From positions 34,949,103-35,013,102 of the forward strand of contig JAYGXS010000003.1 of assembly GCA_036362985.1 (NCBI GenBank): a DNA stretch of 64,000 nucleotides, read 5' to 3'. Positions 1 to 12,985 of this stretch are shown one piece after another (the first letter of the stretch is position 1; every line of letters starts with the position of its first letter). The notes under the pieces are model-generated. The model saw only the letters and a list, made by a program, of their open reading frames with translations. It was not told the DNA's origin and did not search any database. The DNA is from Ligula intestinalis. Its lineage: Eukaryota > Platyhelminthes > Cestoda > Diphyllobothriidea > Diphyllobothriidae. A program made the position numbers and the translations under genes.

Positions 1-320
1 GACATCCTGTTGGCTTTCAATCTTCTGGGTCACGATATTTCAAGCCCGTTAGATTGGTTGTGTGAAAACTGCACTGAATTGAAATGGGGGATGATATCTT
101 CTAATCGACTCCTTCTCTCGCTCTTCACTTCCACATGTGCTGCCGACTTGTCCACGGTCGTCAGCCGACCGGTGGCGAGATTAGGCACACTGGCTCACGT
201 AGCGCCATCATCCATTATGCATGCAAAGCAGCGGTTAAGCACTCACACAAGATCCTGGTAAATTGACAAATGTACGACGCGGGCTAATGTATTTCCCGCT
301 CTTCTCTAACGTGACAACGA

Positions 321-536
321 GAAATCGCCGTCGCCACGAAGATTCTTTCGTACCACACATCCATCCGGTTAGTCCTTATGTACTTTTGGGAATGCTGGGC
401 TTTGCACGTGGAATATAAGCGAAGACTGGACGTATTTGACTACGGCTGCCTGAGGACACTGAGCGAATTTCCCCGCTATAAAGAAGCCGATGCACTTCTG
501 AACGACCACGGGGCGCTAAAATCCTTGGCTTGGTAG
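321..536 (+). pseudogene. Decayed RTE-type LINE, C-terminal part of the RT ORF
   Basis: A 72-codon open stretch ending at TAG reads like the region just after the reverse transcriptase domain of RTE-like LINEs. It contains IAVATKI, then SIRLVLMYFWECWALH, then KRRLDVFDYGCLRTL. The same block is found at 56.4-56.7 kb on the minus strand (IPIAVKI, SIRSVSYGCKFWALR, RRLRVFDHRCLRN), which supports the assignment without a database. The catalytic RT motifs are absent and the upstream 300 bases give no clean reading frame, so this is a dead fragment. Sequence 10-300 may be the more decayed upstream part of the same copy. Confidence 0.7.
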
Positions 537-1266
537 GCTGTTAACTGATGGGATAACTTGGTCCTCCTTAGGATACAAAAGTGCTCTGATCTGGGGAAAT
601 TTGGCATGCGTTTCGTTGATCATACAAATGCTTCGCAGAGCTATATTGTTCACTATCCAAAGCCGGCTGGCATCCGGCAACCGCCATATGTTGCATTTTT
701 TTCGATAAGTGCAAAACGCGACATGTGTCTAGCATTATTCAGCGTAGAATGAGATACTCTTAATGTTTGCGGACTGAAGGAGACAGCTAAGTTCCACGAG
801 TAACGGCTGCCACCAAAACCAATGCAGACATGTATATGCACGCGAGTCGGTGCCGATTGACAGGTTGTTCTGTTGTATCTTAGATATTTCTAAGGATGCG
901 TTTGAGAAATTGTCTAAAATGTTGCCTAATCAGGCTTGCCACGATATTCAATTCTTCCCAATCTTCAGTAGAAGAGGACTCTGGGACGCACACCTCCCCC
1001 ACCGACTAGTCAACATCCGTTCAAGTACTAAAAAGGAAGTTCTTATAAACAGGACATTGTTCCAGCATACAGTTCAATAGTAATTTGGGCTTCGCCAAGT
1101 TTATTTCACCAGACATTTGGATATAAATGCCCCCAAATCCACTATTGGCAACCCGAATCAATGAGTAAAGAGTTTAACAACATATGAACGGAGCAAGCGT
1201 GTAATTCGCTACAAATACAGATATAAATGTCGCATAAAACTGTCATAAAGAGAATGCGGATCTTAC

Positions 1267-1392
1267 CAGAAGGAGTCCCAGGAAGAGAGCCAATGGCACG
1301 GACGACGCGAAAACCAGCCAACGCCATCCGAACCTTGGTAAAATAAGGAAACTCAAACCGATCTCCACGGAGCCACCAACTGCCCAGAACAG
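1267..1392 (-). CDS. Exon of SVOP/SV2-like major facilitator transporter
   Basis: A 126-bp, phase-0 exon (42 codons) has a strong acceptor (pyrimidine tract then CAG, read on the minus strand) and a GTAAGA donor. It encodes FWAVGGSVEIGLSF, then LPRFGWRWLVFASSVPLALF. In synaptic vesicle 2-related proteins the matching block is the sixth transmembrane segment region, with a GWRW motif between two helices. The protein would be a multi-pass membrane transporter of the organic-cation-transporter-like MFS group; its substrate cannot be inferred. The exon follows directly, in phase, from the exon at 5,303-5,366 across a 3.9-kb intron. Later exons lie beyond the left edge of the window. The family call is from recognised motifs, not a search. 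Confidence 0.75.
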
Positions 1393-2139
1393 CTGAAAAG
1401 GGGACATCGTTCTCGCATGAAAATTATGCCTGTTCTTAGCGAGTTTAAAATAAGGATACATTTGACGCGGAAAGCCTTGTGTGGCTTCTGTTAATTCGTG
1501 AATCAAAAACGGTTACTCGAGCTTGCATTTTCTCCATTTTACGAACTAATTATAAACATTCTGCCTATGGGTCCGCAGCCTGCTGCTGTCAGAAGGAAAC
1601 CCAGTGAACATGATTCGAAGCATAATCCAAAAACACAATGCCCAGATAACCAGTTCTAACTATCGCTGAGTCGCTTCACAGTTCAGCGAACGAATTCCGC
1701 TGTTCAGTTGGAGTCTAATTTGCGAGGATTATATCGAGTTTTTATAATGTCCAGAAATGCAGCGCACCTGAATGACCTACGCGAACCTTTGCTGTTGATT
1801 GTGACTTAAATTTAGTTATTGTCGCCTTCTGAGTGACATTTGCGGCATTGTCGTCTAAGCAAATGATCGATTTTGAGCATAGTAAGCCCGACTGGAAAGT
1901 TCGATGGCGTGGTTTAAGGAGGTGCTCAATCACTAGGCCTCCTGGAACTGTCAATAAGTACTCGTGAACGTGAGCCAAAATGTCGACTGCACTACATCTA
2001 ATTCTCTCCGGATGGCGCGAGCTACCGCCCGCGAACGGTAGTCTTACTTCCGTTAGGCTAACCGATTTTCGTGCTAACGTGAGCGTAGCCACCGGTCGAA
2101 CTATCCAACTTGAATGAAAACATCGCAAACCCACTAGAC

Positions 2140-2383
2140 CAGAGGTCGGGAACCTTTTTGACTCAGAGAGCCGAGCAAGCAAATAGTTAGAAATATATTT
2201 AAGTGACAGCCATAAAACATATTTTAAGGTTGAATTAAATTAAATGTGAGTATAATAAGCCTCTGGATTTATCCTTTTAATCAAAATATCTGAAATTTCT
2301 AATTCCAATCTCATTTGAAAGAGCCAGATGCAATCATCTAAAGAGCCACACCTGGCTCGCGAAACCTACGTTGCCAGCCCCTG
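2140..2383. mobile_element. hAT-type MITE with 8-bp target-site duplication
   Basis: The element is 244 bp. It starts CAGAGGTCGGGAACC and ends, read in reverse, CAGGGGCTGGCAACG, giving terminal inverted repeats. It is flanked on both sides by the exact 8-mer CACTAGAC (2,132-2,139 and 2,384-2,391), the target-site length typical of hAT transposition. Internally it carries the AGAGCC and GGCTCGCGA words common to a widespread hAT non-autonomous group. There is no coding capacity. It lies inside the 3.9-kb intron of the SVOP-like gene. A 146-codon reading frame on the minus strand runs into this element and is therefore not a gene. Confidence 0.85.
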
Positions 2384-2391
2384 CACTAGAC

Positions 2392-4330
2392 GGACGCTAA
2401 ACAACTATTTTTCCCTAAACATTTAGGTGACCATCTAGGTTTAAACTATTTAGGTGCCCGCCGAACTGGCACATAAAGATACTAGCATGGAGGACGCGTA
2501 TTAAAGGCCTGGAAATATGCCTAACTTTTGAAATTAAGATATCTGAGTTATTCCAAGGTCTGGGTAACTGACATCACGGATAAATAACGTAGGAACACCA
2601 AGAAGGCGGCTTCGGTAAATGTCCACCAATTCCCCTCTGTCAAAATGATATTTTCCCCTAGCGAACACATCTCAGTGAACCGCGCACTTCGAGAATCCCA
2701 TCCAGGCGCAGGTAATGACGGATGAAGGCATTGGATATCTCTTTATTCTATCCAACCGTTGCGGGACCGCCTAGGTTACGAGTCTCGAGGCAGTTGAGCA
2801 ACAGTTTGAGTCGCTGGCTTCCTGACACTATAGATAGAACTTTGTGGCTCATTGTGTGATTTATACCCTCAGCATTATCAAACGGAATCAAGTGTGGACA
2901 TTTCAAAAGCACCGCAAAATTTTCCACTTTAAGCTACAATTTACGACGAAGAATGGGGTGCAAAAACCAGCTGGCCTTTCTAAATGTCCTTGTCAGCTCC
3001 AAAGATTGTGGTAGACTAAGCAACAGAATTTGGGAAAGCAACAAATACGCCGTAAACACTGAGCCACTACAGCAACCACCTAATCAATCAGAAACGCAGT
3101 CGTGGAATGGCTCTGTATCCGTGTGTTGAAACGCACTCAGGTGAACTCGAAGACAATGGTGCCGAATTGTAGTACAATGTGCGGATGCTCTGAGCAACTG
3201 GCTACCAGCGCGACTTTGTCAACATGTTTAGTTTTGTTAACTTTATTTGGTGAGGGTAATAGGCAATACCTTTGAAACCCCTATTGGTTACATGTCGAAA
3301 ATTCTCCTGATTACATTGTATGTACATATGTGCAAAGCAAACGAGAGTTCAAATAGCAAAAATGCCGAATTTTAGTGCATACTTCCGCACGTCAAGAATG
3401 TCTGCGCAACCATCGGTCGCCTTCTCCCACCCCTCGGTGTTGGAGTTGTACACAGGCTGGAAACAAATGTTGGGCGCCAGGTACCTAGACCAAATGACTC
3501 GCTGCAATGACAGTAGACGCCTGGAGTCATTTAGCAGGTCTGGTGCAGTTGCCGAGAGAGCAGCTACATAGGCTAGATTGGAAGATTACTCCGGACGCAG
3601 ATGACCGAATGTGCAGCTGCAGCAGGGAGAAGAAATACCACTAGCCCCAAGGTCGTAACTGAGTGAAGAAGACCCGGTCACACATTAAACTTCCACAACG
3701 CCGGTCTTCCTGCTAGATGTGACAACCGCGCGAGCCGCGAGCAATATCGGCTTGCAGTAATAGTGCTCCTGAGCCAAGTAATTATCACGATGATAATCAA
3801 AAACGGCAATTAACGACGCGGATGCGTGCATACAAGCAATGATTACATCAAAAACGGTGCCCAGTAATGAACGCGGGATTTATTAATCATGAGGAGTATG
3901 AGATAGGATGACAAGTGCGTTCCACTCCGCATCCAGCACCCTAATCTGCATGTTTGGGTTTGAGCAAGAGTCCAAAAGGTCAGGCGAATAAATTTATTCT
4001 TTCAGTGATTGCATCTTATTCGTCTGCCAGGGGCTTTGCAGCAGTAATCTTGCAGGGTAGGGACGGTTCATCCGCATTCATAAGCTTTGAAGCTACTAGG
4101 CGCTTAGATGCGCCAAAAGTAACGTCGTGTTCAACACAGCCGACTGTATGTTTCGTACACTGAATACCGATATGATACCCAATCACCAGTCTTGTGTGAT
4201 GCACATCTATTATAAATCTAGTTATAGTGGCAGATATGCGTACACCGATCTGTTATAGGACACAGTCGTTCGTCCAGGGTGCCTATGGAGCTCAAACTGG
4301 AGCCTACACCGCAAAGCGGCTAAGGATATA
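2392..4330. other. Intronic DNA without recognised features
   Basis: This is part of the presumed intron between the 5.3-kb and 1.3-kb SVOP-like exons. I see no protein motif, structured RNA or clean repeat. Short reading frames in it look random. Confidence 0.4.
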
Positions 4331-4451
4331 GGCAGAAGGACATTACCGACAAAGATAAGGGATACTAAGGTGTTCACTGTCTGATGACGGCTAATAAGCC
4401 AGAAATTGCCATCCCAGTCTCCATTGTCTTTGTCGGTAATGTCCTTCTGCC
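4331..4451. repeat. Inverted pair of SINE 3'-tail sequences
   Basis: A perfect 25-bp inverted repeat occupies 4,331-4,355 and 4,427-4,451. The right arm is the end of a block (about 4,393-4,441) that matches the 3' body of the tRNA-derived SINE at 12.8 kb, with the shared words TAAGCCAGAAAT and CTTTGTCGGTAATG. The left arm is the same tail in the opposite direction. It is therefore either two SINE tails meeting in opposite orientation or a fold-back remnant. The tRNA-like head is not recognisable here. Confidence 0.6.
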
Positions 4452-5302
4452 TAGTTTAATTATATAAAGTTTTAAATACGTTATTGTTCCTTGCACGCAA
4501 ACACGTCTACGGGCAATTTTGAATGCATATGCAGTGAACGATGGCAAAAACATCGAGTTGCAATAGATCTTTTCCAGAAAGATGATGATGAGTCTATAAC
4601 AGCGGCAAACACGTCAATAAGTTTGGCAGACTATTAAACAGAGAATGGCAAGGCACTGGGGAACTTTGATTCGAATAAGCGCTTGTGACCCATCTGCTAG
4701 ACAGAGTCTGGGCACTATCTGTGCCGTACTCGAGGGCATTTTTGTGTTTCCGGTCCCAGCGGGTAGCTGCAGGAAAGTAGAATAAGCCCGAAGCAGACTG
4801 TACCAGCCTACCCACCTTCTTCTTATCGCCGCTGCTCTCTGTGAGTAAACAAATCGTGACACAATGTCCGCACTCCTGAGCATAAATGGAGAGATTTTCA
4901 GCGTTGAAAAAGAAACTTTGCACGAACCGAGGTTGTTGTTTTCAAATCACTGCAAAAACGTGCGCTTAAAGTCATCTGTCACGCTTTACGCCATTCCGTT
5001 ATCTAGAGCACTGTGGGGAGAGCGAGGCAAAGCTTAGGTCAACGCCTACCTGGAAACAATAATTACAGTGTATTCCCACCTCCGCCTGAGTTTATATTCA
5101 GAAGAGAGTGGTAAGTCGGTTGACATAGGTAACGTACATGGCAACCAGTAATGAGGTAGTGTTTTACGAGACCGGCACCCAGAGGGAAAACGCAGCGGAC
5201 TGCCGCAACAGGTGACACACGGGCACACAGTGGTAAAAAAGGGATGCAAGAAGGTAGAATTACAAAAACAATTAGGCGGACTTAGGCAGCAAACAAAAAT
5301 AC

Positions 5303-5366
5303 CTGCGCGGCGAGGAGTACAGTGGCACGATGGCGTACTGGAAGGTATTCTGCCATAAGTGCATAG
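5303..5366 (-). CDS. Exon of SVOP/SV2-like transporter
   Basis: A 64-bp exon has acceptor TCTTATAG and donor GTATTT (minus strand). After one base completing a split codon it reads YALMAEYLPVRHRATVLLAAQ. This matches the conserved MFS loop with acidic, proline and basic residues (AEYLP followed by RH/RA) that precedes transmembrane segment 6 in SVOP proteins. It ends on a complete codon, in phase with the exon at 1,267-1,392. An expected preceding exon carrying transmembrane segments 4-5 should end two bases into a codon; I did not find it between here and 22.96 kb. Confidence 0.7.
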
Positions 5367-8300
5367 CTATAAGACAGAACATGTAAAAAAGTTTAAAAAA
5401 TGTTTTGGGAATATCGTGCCACAAGTACCCCACAAAACGCTCGGAAATAGTCACTGCGAATAAGAAATCCTTATCATGCAAAATTAAATCCTAGCGGGTT
5501 TTTGCGTGAGAAAAGGTCGCATAGAATTAGTTTTCACGACGAGGCTTTTGTGGGTAGAGGGCGAGGGGTTACGTGTCCAAAGTTCACTATAGAACTAGCA
5601 GGTCTGAACCGTGGTACCAAGTCATGTGTAGGAAATTGAATCCACCGGCACAGTCGCTCTGTAGCTCGCATACTGAATAATGAGATGGGAAGAATAAAGG
5701 TGCACTATTTATCGAAGTGGTCGGCTGCATGGTAACTCCCAGTAGAACACATTTTAGCCACTCAAATTAGAATGTTCAGTCAGTAACGAGGAAGGTCTAC
5801 AACCTGCTTTTTTAACTGCCTTACCCCTATTTGCAAAGTGTCATAGGTAACTGCCCATCGGAAGAAGTTGGGCGACAGCTAGACCATTTCATTTGTGTTT
5901 GTGGACCATTAAGTTGTCTCGCTAACACCATTCTGACTTGTTTGATCGCTGAGGAAATTAATGTGCGCACTAGGAGTAAAGCCTGTGGAAAAAAACATCC
6001 TAAGGTTCGATCTGAAAGTTACTGTAAATAGTTAAGCCGAACTCCATCAGCTATCGAGGAAAAACCGCTTAGTATTCACAAGCTACTAGCAGCACCTGTG
6101 TTATCAGTGTGATACATAATTCAGTATTTGTATACGTTTGACTGCCCGTTGGAAGCCTATGCATATTATTCTGTTATTTCGCTGTGACTAGGGTGGATTG
6201 CCTCTCAAGTATTCACAGTAACCTTCGGATGAAACCTGAAAGGATTTATGAGTACTTTGATCTAACGCCACCTGATCAAAATCCAGGACGTCATTAAACT
6301 ATTAACGTGATCTATAAGTTTTGGCTTGTAAAATGACGGACAAACCCGGTCGTCTTCTCAGAGCAGAAGGTCAGGCTGCCCGGCCTCCTTCTTAATGTGG
6401 CGCCGATGTCATGTCCACTCAGTTGGAATCCGAGCTGTCTCTCTTCCTCGTTGCGTGGAAACCTAGTCCATCATGCGCGGATCAGGCGAGTGTGCCACGC
6501 GAAGACGGATTGTTCAGTCTTGCCAGTCACTGGGCTTACTCTCGTATCCGGTAATGTTGACCCTATCTTGACACCGAGTCCAGGAAGATGGGGGAGGGAG
6601 AAGAGAGTTCGGCAGATACGGCGCAAGTCTACTATCAATATGAACTAGTTTACACGCAGTTCCTTGCCCCTGCAATTTCCCCATTTTAGGGCACAGTCTG
6701 GACATCATCATCGTTCGCGCCGATCAAATTAACGCTAGTACCCCCCTCCCTGTAAATCTAGTGATGCTGGAAGTTAGGCAACCATTTATTTTCTGCTCAG
6801 ACGACGGAAATTCAGTTCAAACCAAACCCAGAATTCTTTCTTGTACGCATCTTCCTGCAATCCATCACTCTTGTCAACTGTTCAGGAATCTACTCTGATA
6901 TCCTCTCTAACCATCGCTGCGAAATTTCAGGTTTTTCCTGTCACAGATATCGCGAAAAAGCAGAAATTGAGACAAAAAGGTCAAATGAGCCCAATTTACG
7001 ATTTGCAGATGAGCTGCAGTTCTGCCTACGGTTAACGAATTGTCAGCAGTTCTGAAAGTCAATATATTTAGTGTTATTTTAGTCTTTCACATCGCAGCTA
7101 CTTGTATAAAACACCATTCAGAGTATACCAACAAAGCACGTGCGTAACAGAAGTATCTTTGTTATCAATGGCGTCTAGGCAGAGTATGGCAAACAGTAAT
7201 GCTCCCACTCTGTTTTATAATTATCCGCGGACATTTCTGGTAGATTTGCCATTCAAAGTCGGCAATTCTCTATTTCGTTGTCATTTCGACAAGGTCGGGA
7301 GCCGTGTGCTGTGGTTCCAAATTTCTTTAATCAGAAAGCAATCTTCCAGCTTATTCGTCAGAGTTGGCAGTCAGTTTATTTATAAATGTGTCATTCGCCA
7401 TCTAGCTCCTGATAGTTCCTCTTTGGGAATGAATAAACCACTGGTCCTTCCTTCTCAGCTATGGCTACTGCCACATACGCTATAATCAATCCACAAAGTC
7501 ACTTAGCTCACATGAACCACCTTCTTAGCAAGTGAACAAACTACCTTACCTAAATATTCCTGCTTCTTCGAGAGAACCTAGCCTAGAGAAACGAGGAAGA
7601 CTAAACTAACACTCAATCCAATACTAAAGGAGTGACGGTAATTCAATTTCAAAATTTAAATTTCGGCTTGAGTTCGCTGAACTGTTGGGAGCAGGTGGAA
7701 CGCAACTTATTTCGAGATAATTGAGAAGGACATTTAAGATGAGACTATACCCGTCAGTTCTGTATAATTTTGTTTGTCATTGTCAAGGTAATTACCTTTA
7801 AAATGGTGTACATTCTCTCCTGCGCAAGAGGAAAAATTAAAAGAGAGAGAGAGTCGAGTGAGCTTTAATTATGTATCATTTCTGCTTCACTCTCGGAGCC
7901 AACATCAGATACATCGCAGAAACAGTTGAAGCAGTTGCTAAGCCATCACCCACCTCAATTCTTGGCAGCTTCTGCATTCCTTGCAGATTTTTGTATTTGG
8001 TACGATGGCTGATTGGTCGCCCGCATACGAGAGGTTAGTGGTCATAACTGCATTAGGGTGTTGATGACCGGGCTGAAAATAATGTGTCTACTAGGCCTTT
8101 TCCTGTTGCCAAATGAACGAAACGTTCGTCCGCATAGGCCGCAATTCAATAATTATGCTACTCAGGGGAACTGAGGATACTGAATAGAAGGAAGAGTCAT
8201 TTCCCACGTTGGAAGACTGCGATCGAAAAAAACATGACTCGTGTAGCTCGCGAGTCATTCGGATGTCACCGGTCGTAATGACCCCAGTCTTGAGAACTCA

Positions 8301-11300
8301 AATGTGTGAACGGATATTTTCGGTTGAGCTGCCATTTGGGAGTGGCAGTCACGCCTTTTAATCGTAACCAGGAGATCAATCACAATGGCGTTTGAGTAAA
8401 CTCACTGCACCGGTGCGTTGTTAGAGCACAGCGGCGTATAGAAAGACAGGGTTTCTAAACGATAATACCTGCTTACAGTGAATGGCTCCACCTGTAACTT
8501 TGTGAAAAAGCGCTTGCAAAGAGGATCACGGAGACCAAATCCGTGCGAGTGGCCAAATGCGGAAAAATATATCGAAAGGCGTCGGCCTCCACCTGTGAGT
8601 CGGAGTGGAAGGTACACCGACAGCATTAAATTCCCAGACTTACCGGACCTGGTACGAGCCCAGACAAGGCGAATGTTTGAAAGAAACAGGAAAATCACTC
8701 TTGACGCGGATGACAGAACACGCGGAATCCGTTAGAAAAAAAGAATTCAGCTTTCAATTGGTGGTTAATCTTAGAAGATCCTTTTACCTACTCATATTTG
8801 TCGGCAAAGTGTTGAACGTTGCTTCAGTCTATCACAAAAGTGTTGAGATAAATTTCCGGCAAGGTACTTTCTACGGCATTCGGTAGGCTCGGTTCATACG
8901 ACTGGCCAATCGGGTGACCCCCTGGAAAATAGCTCTGCTATTTGTTTGAAACAGATAACAGTATATAAATACAGTTGGATTATTACGCCATTCATCACTA
9001 GATTAATTGAACACTAACTAAGAGCCAACCTCCTCTAGAGCAACTATACACATAAGGTTCTGATCACAGGCGTAGTTGGAAGCTCTATTCAAATTTTATG
9101 TCTCAAAGTACACTTTTATAGTTGCAATGTGCTTTTCAATGTTTTAGGATTGCACTCATTTAACAGTCTAAACAGGAAAATGGATTAATTTGTGCATGAA
9201 TTAAAAAAAAAACAGTTGGACCAACTTTAAGTTAACAGTAAAATTAGACCTCTTGCCTTCTTTGGCGTCAAAACACGAGTGGCCAAACAGAGCTTTAATT
9301 CTGCAAGAGAACTCTAATAGCCTAACTCGCGAATGGAAGTATATGTTCGGCAGAATGGCACTTATTGGGCAGTCCTCCCTCCTGTATTCAAAAAGCCCTG
9401 GTACTCGGAACTCATTTATGGTGAATTGACAGCACAGCCGGACTTAAAATTTAGTCTGGATTTATGTCACATTTAAAGAGGATGTTTACACTTTTCAGAA
9501 GTTTTGACTGGGAACCTTCACTTTTTCCTCTTTCTGTCCTCGAATTGGTTTGTCGTTGCATATCAGCAGCGTAGATCGCCGATGCAACAATCTAAATGTT
9601 TTTCAATTTGCTGACGACATTTAGCATGACTTGAATTTGGGATATCACGGGAAAGCTGAATACAGTCGAAGCCAATTGGATTAAATATTTTGAAAATAAG
9701 ACAATCTATGTGCAGAAATGTCATTGAAATGAAGTCATATTCAAATCTGCTTATGTTGTATAGACGAGTTTTGGGTGAGGCAGTGTAGAGGAAAACAGTG
9801 TATTCAAGTTTGGCTTGGAGATCTACGCTATAAAATACCATTGAGGGCATTTGGACGAACAGTCTTCCTCAAACCCAAGCTCTCAGTTTACGTATAAATT
9901 AGAGTTACGATGCAATGTAAGCTCCGCAAAACTGCAAGGGCACAGTTTTGGTCGGCTGCGCTCTGCCGCTTTGGATCCCAGTTGTAAGTGTACTTCAGCT
10001 TTGCCAGGACTATTCGATTCAATTGAAAAACGACTCAGCTACTGCCACCAGGAATTTAAGGTTATTTACAACTGAGTGTGCGGAAGCTGACTCACCATGC
10101 GGGGCAACCAAAATGCCTTCACAGATGCTATTGTACGCAGAAGGTCCAAAAAATAGTAATTGGTGGTTTAAAACTTGCCATCAGGCGATACCCTTCACCC
10201 TCCATCCCAACAAAGCAAAGTTGCGGAAGTGGATTGCTCCAGTCCATCAAAGGCGTGAGAACGAGAGCTTCCCTATCAAGCGTCTTGTGTAATCACTCCA
10301 ACAAATTTAAAGAGGTCAGAAATCAGTAAGCCTTCCAACTGAATACGATAGTAATCAGTTTGAAATGACGGTCACCTAACCGCATTTATTACAGGTGTGC
10401 TACATTTTGAAAGTGAGAAGGAAATGAGCATTCCTTGTTTTCATGGATGACAATTACTGCTCTTTCACCGTAAGAAAACAGCCTGTGAGGATCGTAGGTC
10501 AGAAAACTGAGTGAAAACAGGCTCACCATTATTCTACCTGACTCACAGAAGATATCCGTGAATACAACTTAAATGTAACTCTAAATGCTTCTGATAGTAT
10601 CGGACCAGGAAAAAAGCCTATGCCAGTGTGGTAAGACATTCCTTTTAATATTAAAACTTGGTGTAGGTTAATAGTTTCGGTTCATCCGGTCAGGAGTGAA
10701 CGTGTGACTATTCGATGAGGACAGGTACTTAGTCACCCCGGTTTTTTCACGTTTTCAGAATTATCCCCTCTCGAAAAAAGCTGGTTTTTTTAACAACGTA
10801 ATATTATTTGATTAACCGCAATATGCCTTATTTTTAACAACGACCGTTTCTTTCCTGCTCTAAGACTTTATTGCTGGTTTTGGGTAAAAAGCCTTAGATC
10901 TCATGATTTAGGGCATATACTTCAAGATCCCGGGCCAGTACTGCTGTTCGGGTATGTATAACAAGAGTAATAATACATCAGATGAGGAAGTCAGAAACCA
11001 GTTTAAGAGGCTGATCAGCGGGGGCTCGTGTCTGCATGATAAGACGTTGTTTTTCAATGTAAAAATGGGCTTAAGCGAGAAGTTCAAGATCCAACAGTTT
11101 GGAATCGGGGTAAGCGAGTAAACCAGAAATTCCCGGGCCGAAAAAGGCTTCTTGAGTATATAAAACAGTAGCAATAATAGCGCAAAAGTAATGCAGGTGC
11201 TGTTAAATCTTTTCTTTCTTCAATCTTAAAGCATGGGGACACAGAAGCAGAAAGACTCAACTTTAAGGATAAGAGTACCATAAAACGCTTCCCAGGCAAC

Positions 11301-12794
11301 ATGGCGAACACCCCCTAAGCCGTCACGTTTACCTATGACATGTGAGACTGACAGGCTATTCATTGCCCAGTGGGTGATCGATTTGTGCACGCAGCATTCT
11401 TATTGGTTTTCTGCTGTCACCAGTGGCGTAGGAAAGCGTTGAATTCTAAGATCAATCGAATCATGCAGTCAGCCTTTGTTCTAGTAAACACGCTTCTCTT
11501 GAGATTTCCATTTCTCGAACGCCGATATTTCAGTTTAGTCGCAATAATCTTATTTTGACAGAGGTATGTATCAGTTTTGACTTAAAGTGATCGTTAAATC
11601 AAATTATCAGATGAAAACAGCAAATGCAAACTATAGCCCGATGGAAAATATGGTGCTCGTTTCTCAGATGTGACGTGGGTGGACATATTCCTACTCGAAG
11701 AAGTCAAAAACGATAAGTAGATTCTCGCAGCAGATAGTCTGCTACATTCAAGAAAGTGTTCCAATTGGGGTAACATCATACGTTGATCATCCATTATGTT
11801 GGTAAAGGATTGCCAATAGGAGGTAAGAAAGCAAAATTCACATTGAATTATAAGGAGGAAGATGCGTATAAAACTGGCCTCGGCCCCTCCTTTCAGTCCC
11901 GATATGGTTCAAAGATGAGGTTGATTTTAGATGACTCGAAATGAAATTCGGCACAATTTAGTCTTCCGTCTAAGTACCACCCTGCATAGGACACACTCAT
12001 ATATCCTTAAAAAGCAGTATGTGAGTGCTGGTGCCAACTCTCTTACTTAGGTCGCTGTAATAAGTCTCTTCAGTTGACTTAAAATGAGAAAAGGTTGAGC
12101 GATGCTGGTTGCAAAGTAAGGCTAAGATTAAATGGGCTATGGATGAGGCAGGACGCAGTAGTTAAACTAAGCAGCTGTACCGGCCAAATTCAGACGTTGA
12201 TTCTACTTTAAACATCGGAGGACAGCCTTTTTTTCATAGACTGTAAGATTGGTGTTATGTCCGACCCAACGATCCGAAGCATACTCCGTTGGACAACCCA
12301 CAAGAACGGGATATACACTGCTGGTGATTCAAGCATTCACTTGACCAGGTAGACTAGAAGGTAGAAGCAGTGTTCATGGGAAGTGAGAAAAGATTGCTAT
12401 TGCTGTTGGGTGGATTCACTCTATGGCGCAAGTACTACCTAAGTGCCGATCTTACACGAAGTATTCGCATCACTGTCTCTCGCAGTTTTAAATACTGGGC
12501 TTTTCTGGACCGATCCTAAAAACTTTCCCACTAAAGGATTCATTCCAATTTTGCCCTTTTACTTTGTAAGGAAAATAAAAAAGAAGCAAACACTGCTACC
12601 AACTTTGAGAAAACAGCCAGGCTGAAAAAGTCCCCAGTAAGCACAATCATTGGTCATGACATTGTTGTCCGCGGAGGGTACCCTCCTAGTGAACAAGCAA
12701 ATTCTGCTAAACTGACTTACTGGGACAAAAAGAACTTGCAGTCAACGCATTCGCAAAAGGAACTCGCTAAGCTGGGGATTTTCTCGAGTTACGC
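5367..12794. other. Large intron, no recognised features
   Basis: About 7.4 kb of the presumed SVOP-like intron. The longer reading frames here (for example 7,102-7,485 plus, 8,402-8,698 minus, 9,563-9,850 minus) show no family motif, start at non-ATG codons in part, and have lengths expected by chance. At least one more SVOP exon should lie between here and 22.96 kb. Confidence 0.4.
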
Positions 12795-12985
12795 CCGTAG
12801 CCATAGCGTGTAGAGCGTTGGCGCCTAACTAACAAGGTCGCGGGTTCGAAACTCGAGTGTGGCCGCAATTTCTGCGACAACACTGGAGTTGGGTATGACT
12901 AGCTGGCGAAAGCTTTTAAGCCAGAAATGGTTCTCCTAGCCTCCCTGGTCTTTGTCGGTAATGCTTAAAATTGAATAAATATAAT
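12795..12985 (+). mobile_element. tRNA-derived SINE
   Basis: The head is tRNA-like. A box-A-like word sits at about 12,803 (TAGCGTGTAGAGCG), and a good box B, GGGTTCGAAACTC, follows at 12,842-12,854. These are the internal RNA polymerase III promoter elements. The tRNA-unrelated body then runs to CTTTGTCGGTAATG and an AT-rich tail with AATAAATATAA. The tail block recurs at 4.4 kb. The head does not fold into an intact cloverleaf, so it is a SINE rather than a working tRNA gene. Confidence 0.65.

Noticed and set aside
1742..2182. 146-codon open frame on the minus strand
   Set aside because: Its first part lies inside the hAT MITE (2,140-2,383); no domain; length is within chance for a window this size.
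7102..7485. 127-codon plus-strand frame
   Set aside because: Begins at a non-ATG codon, no domain or repeat signature.
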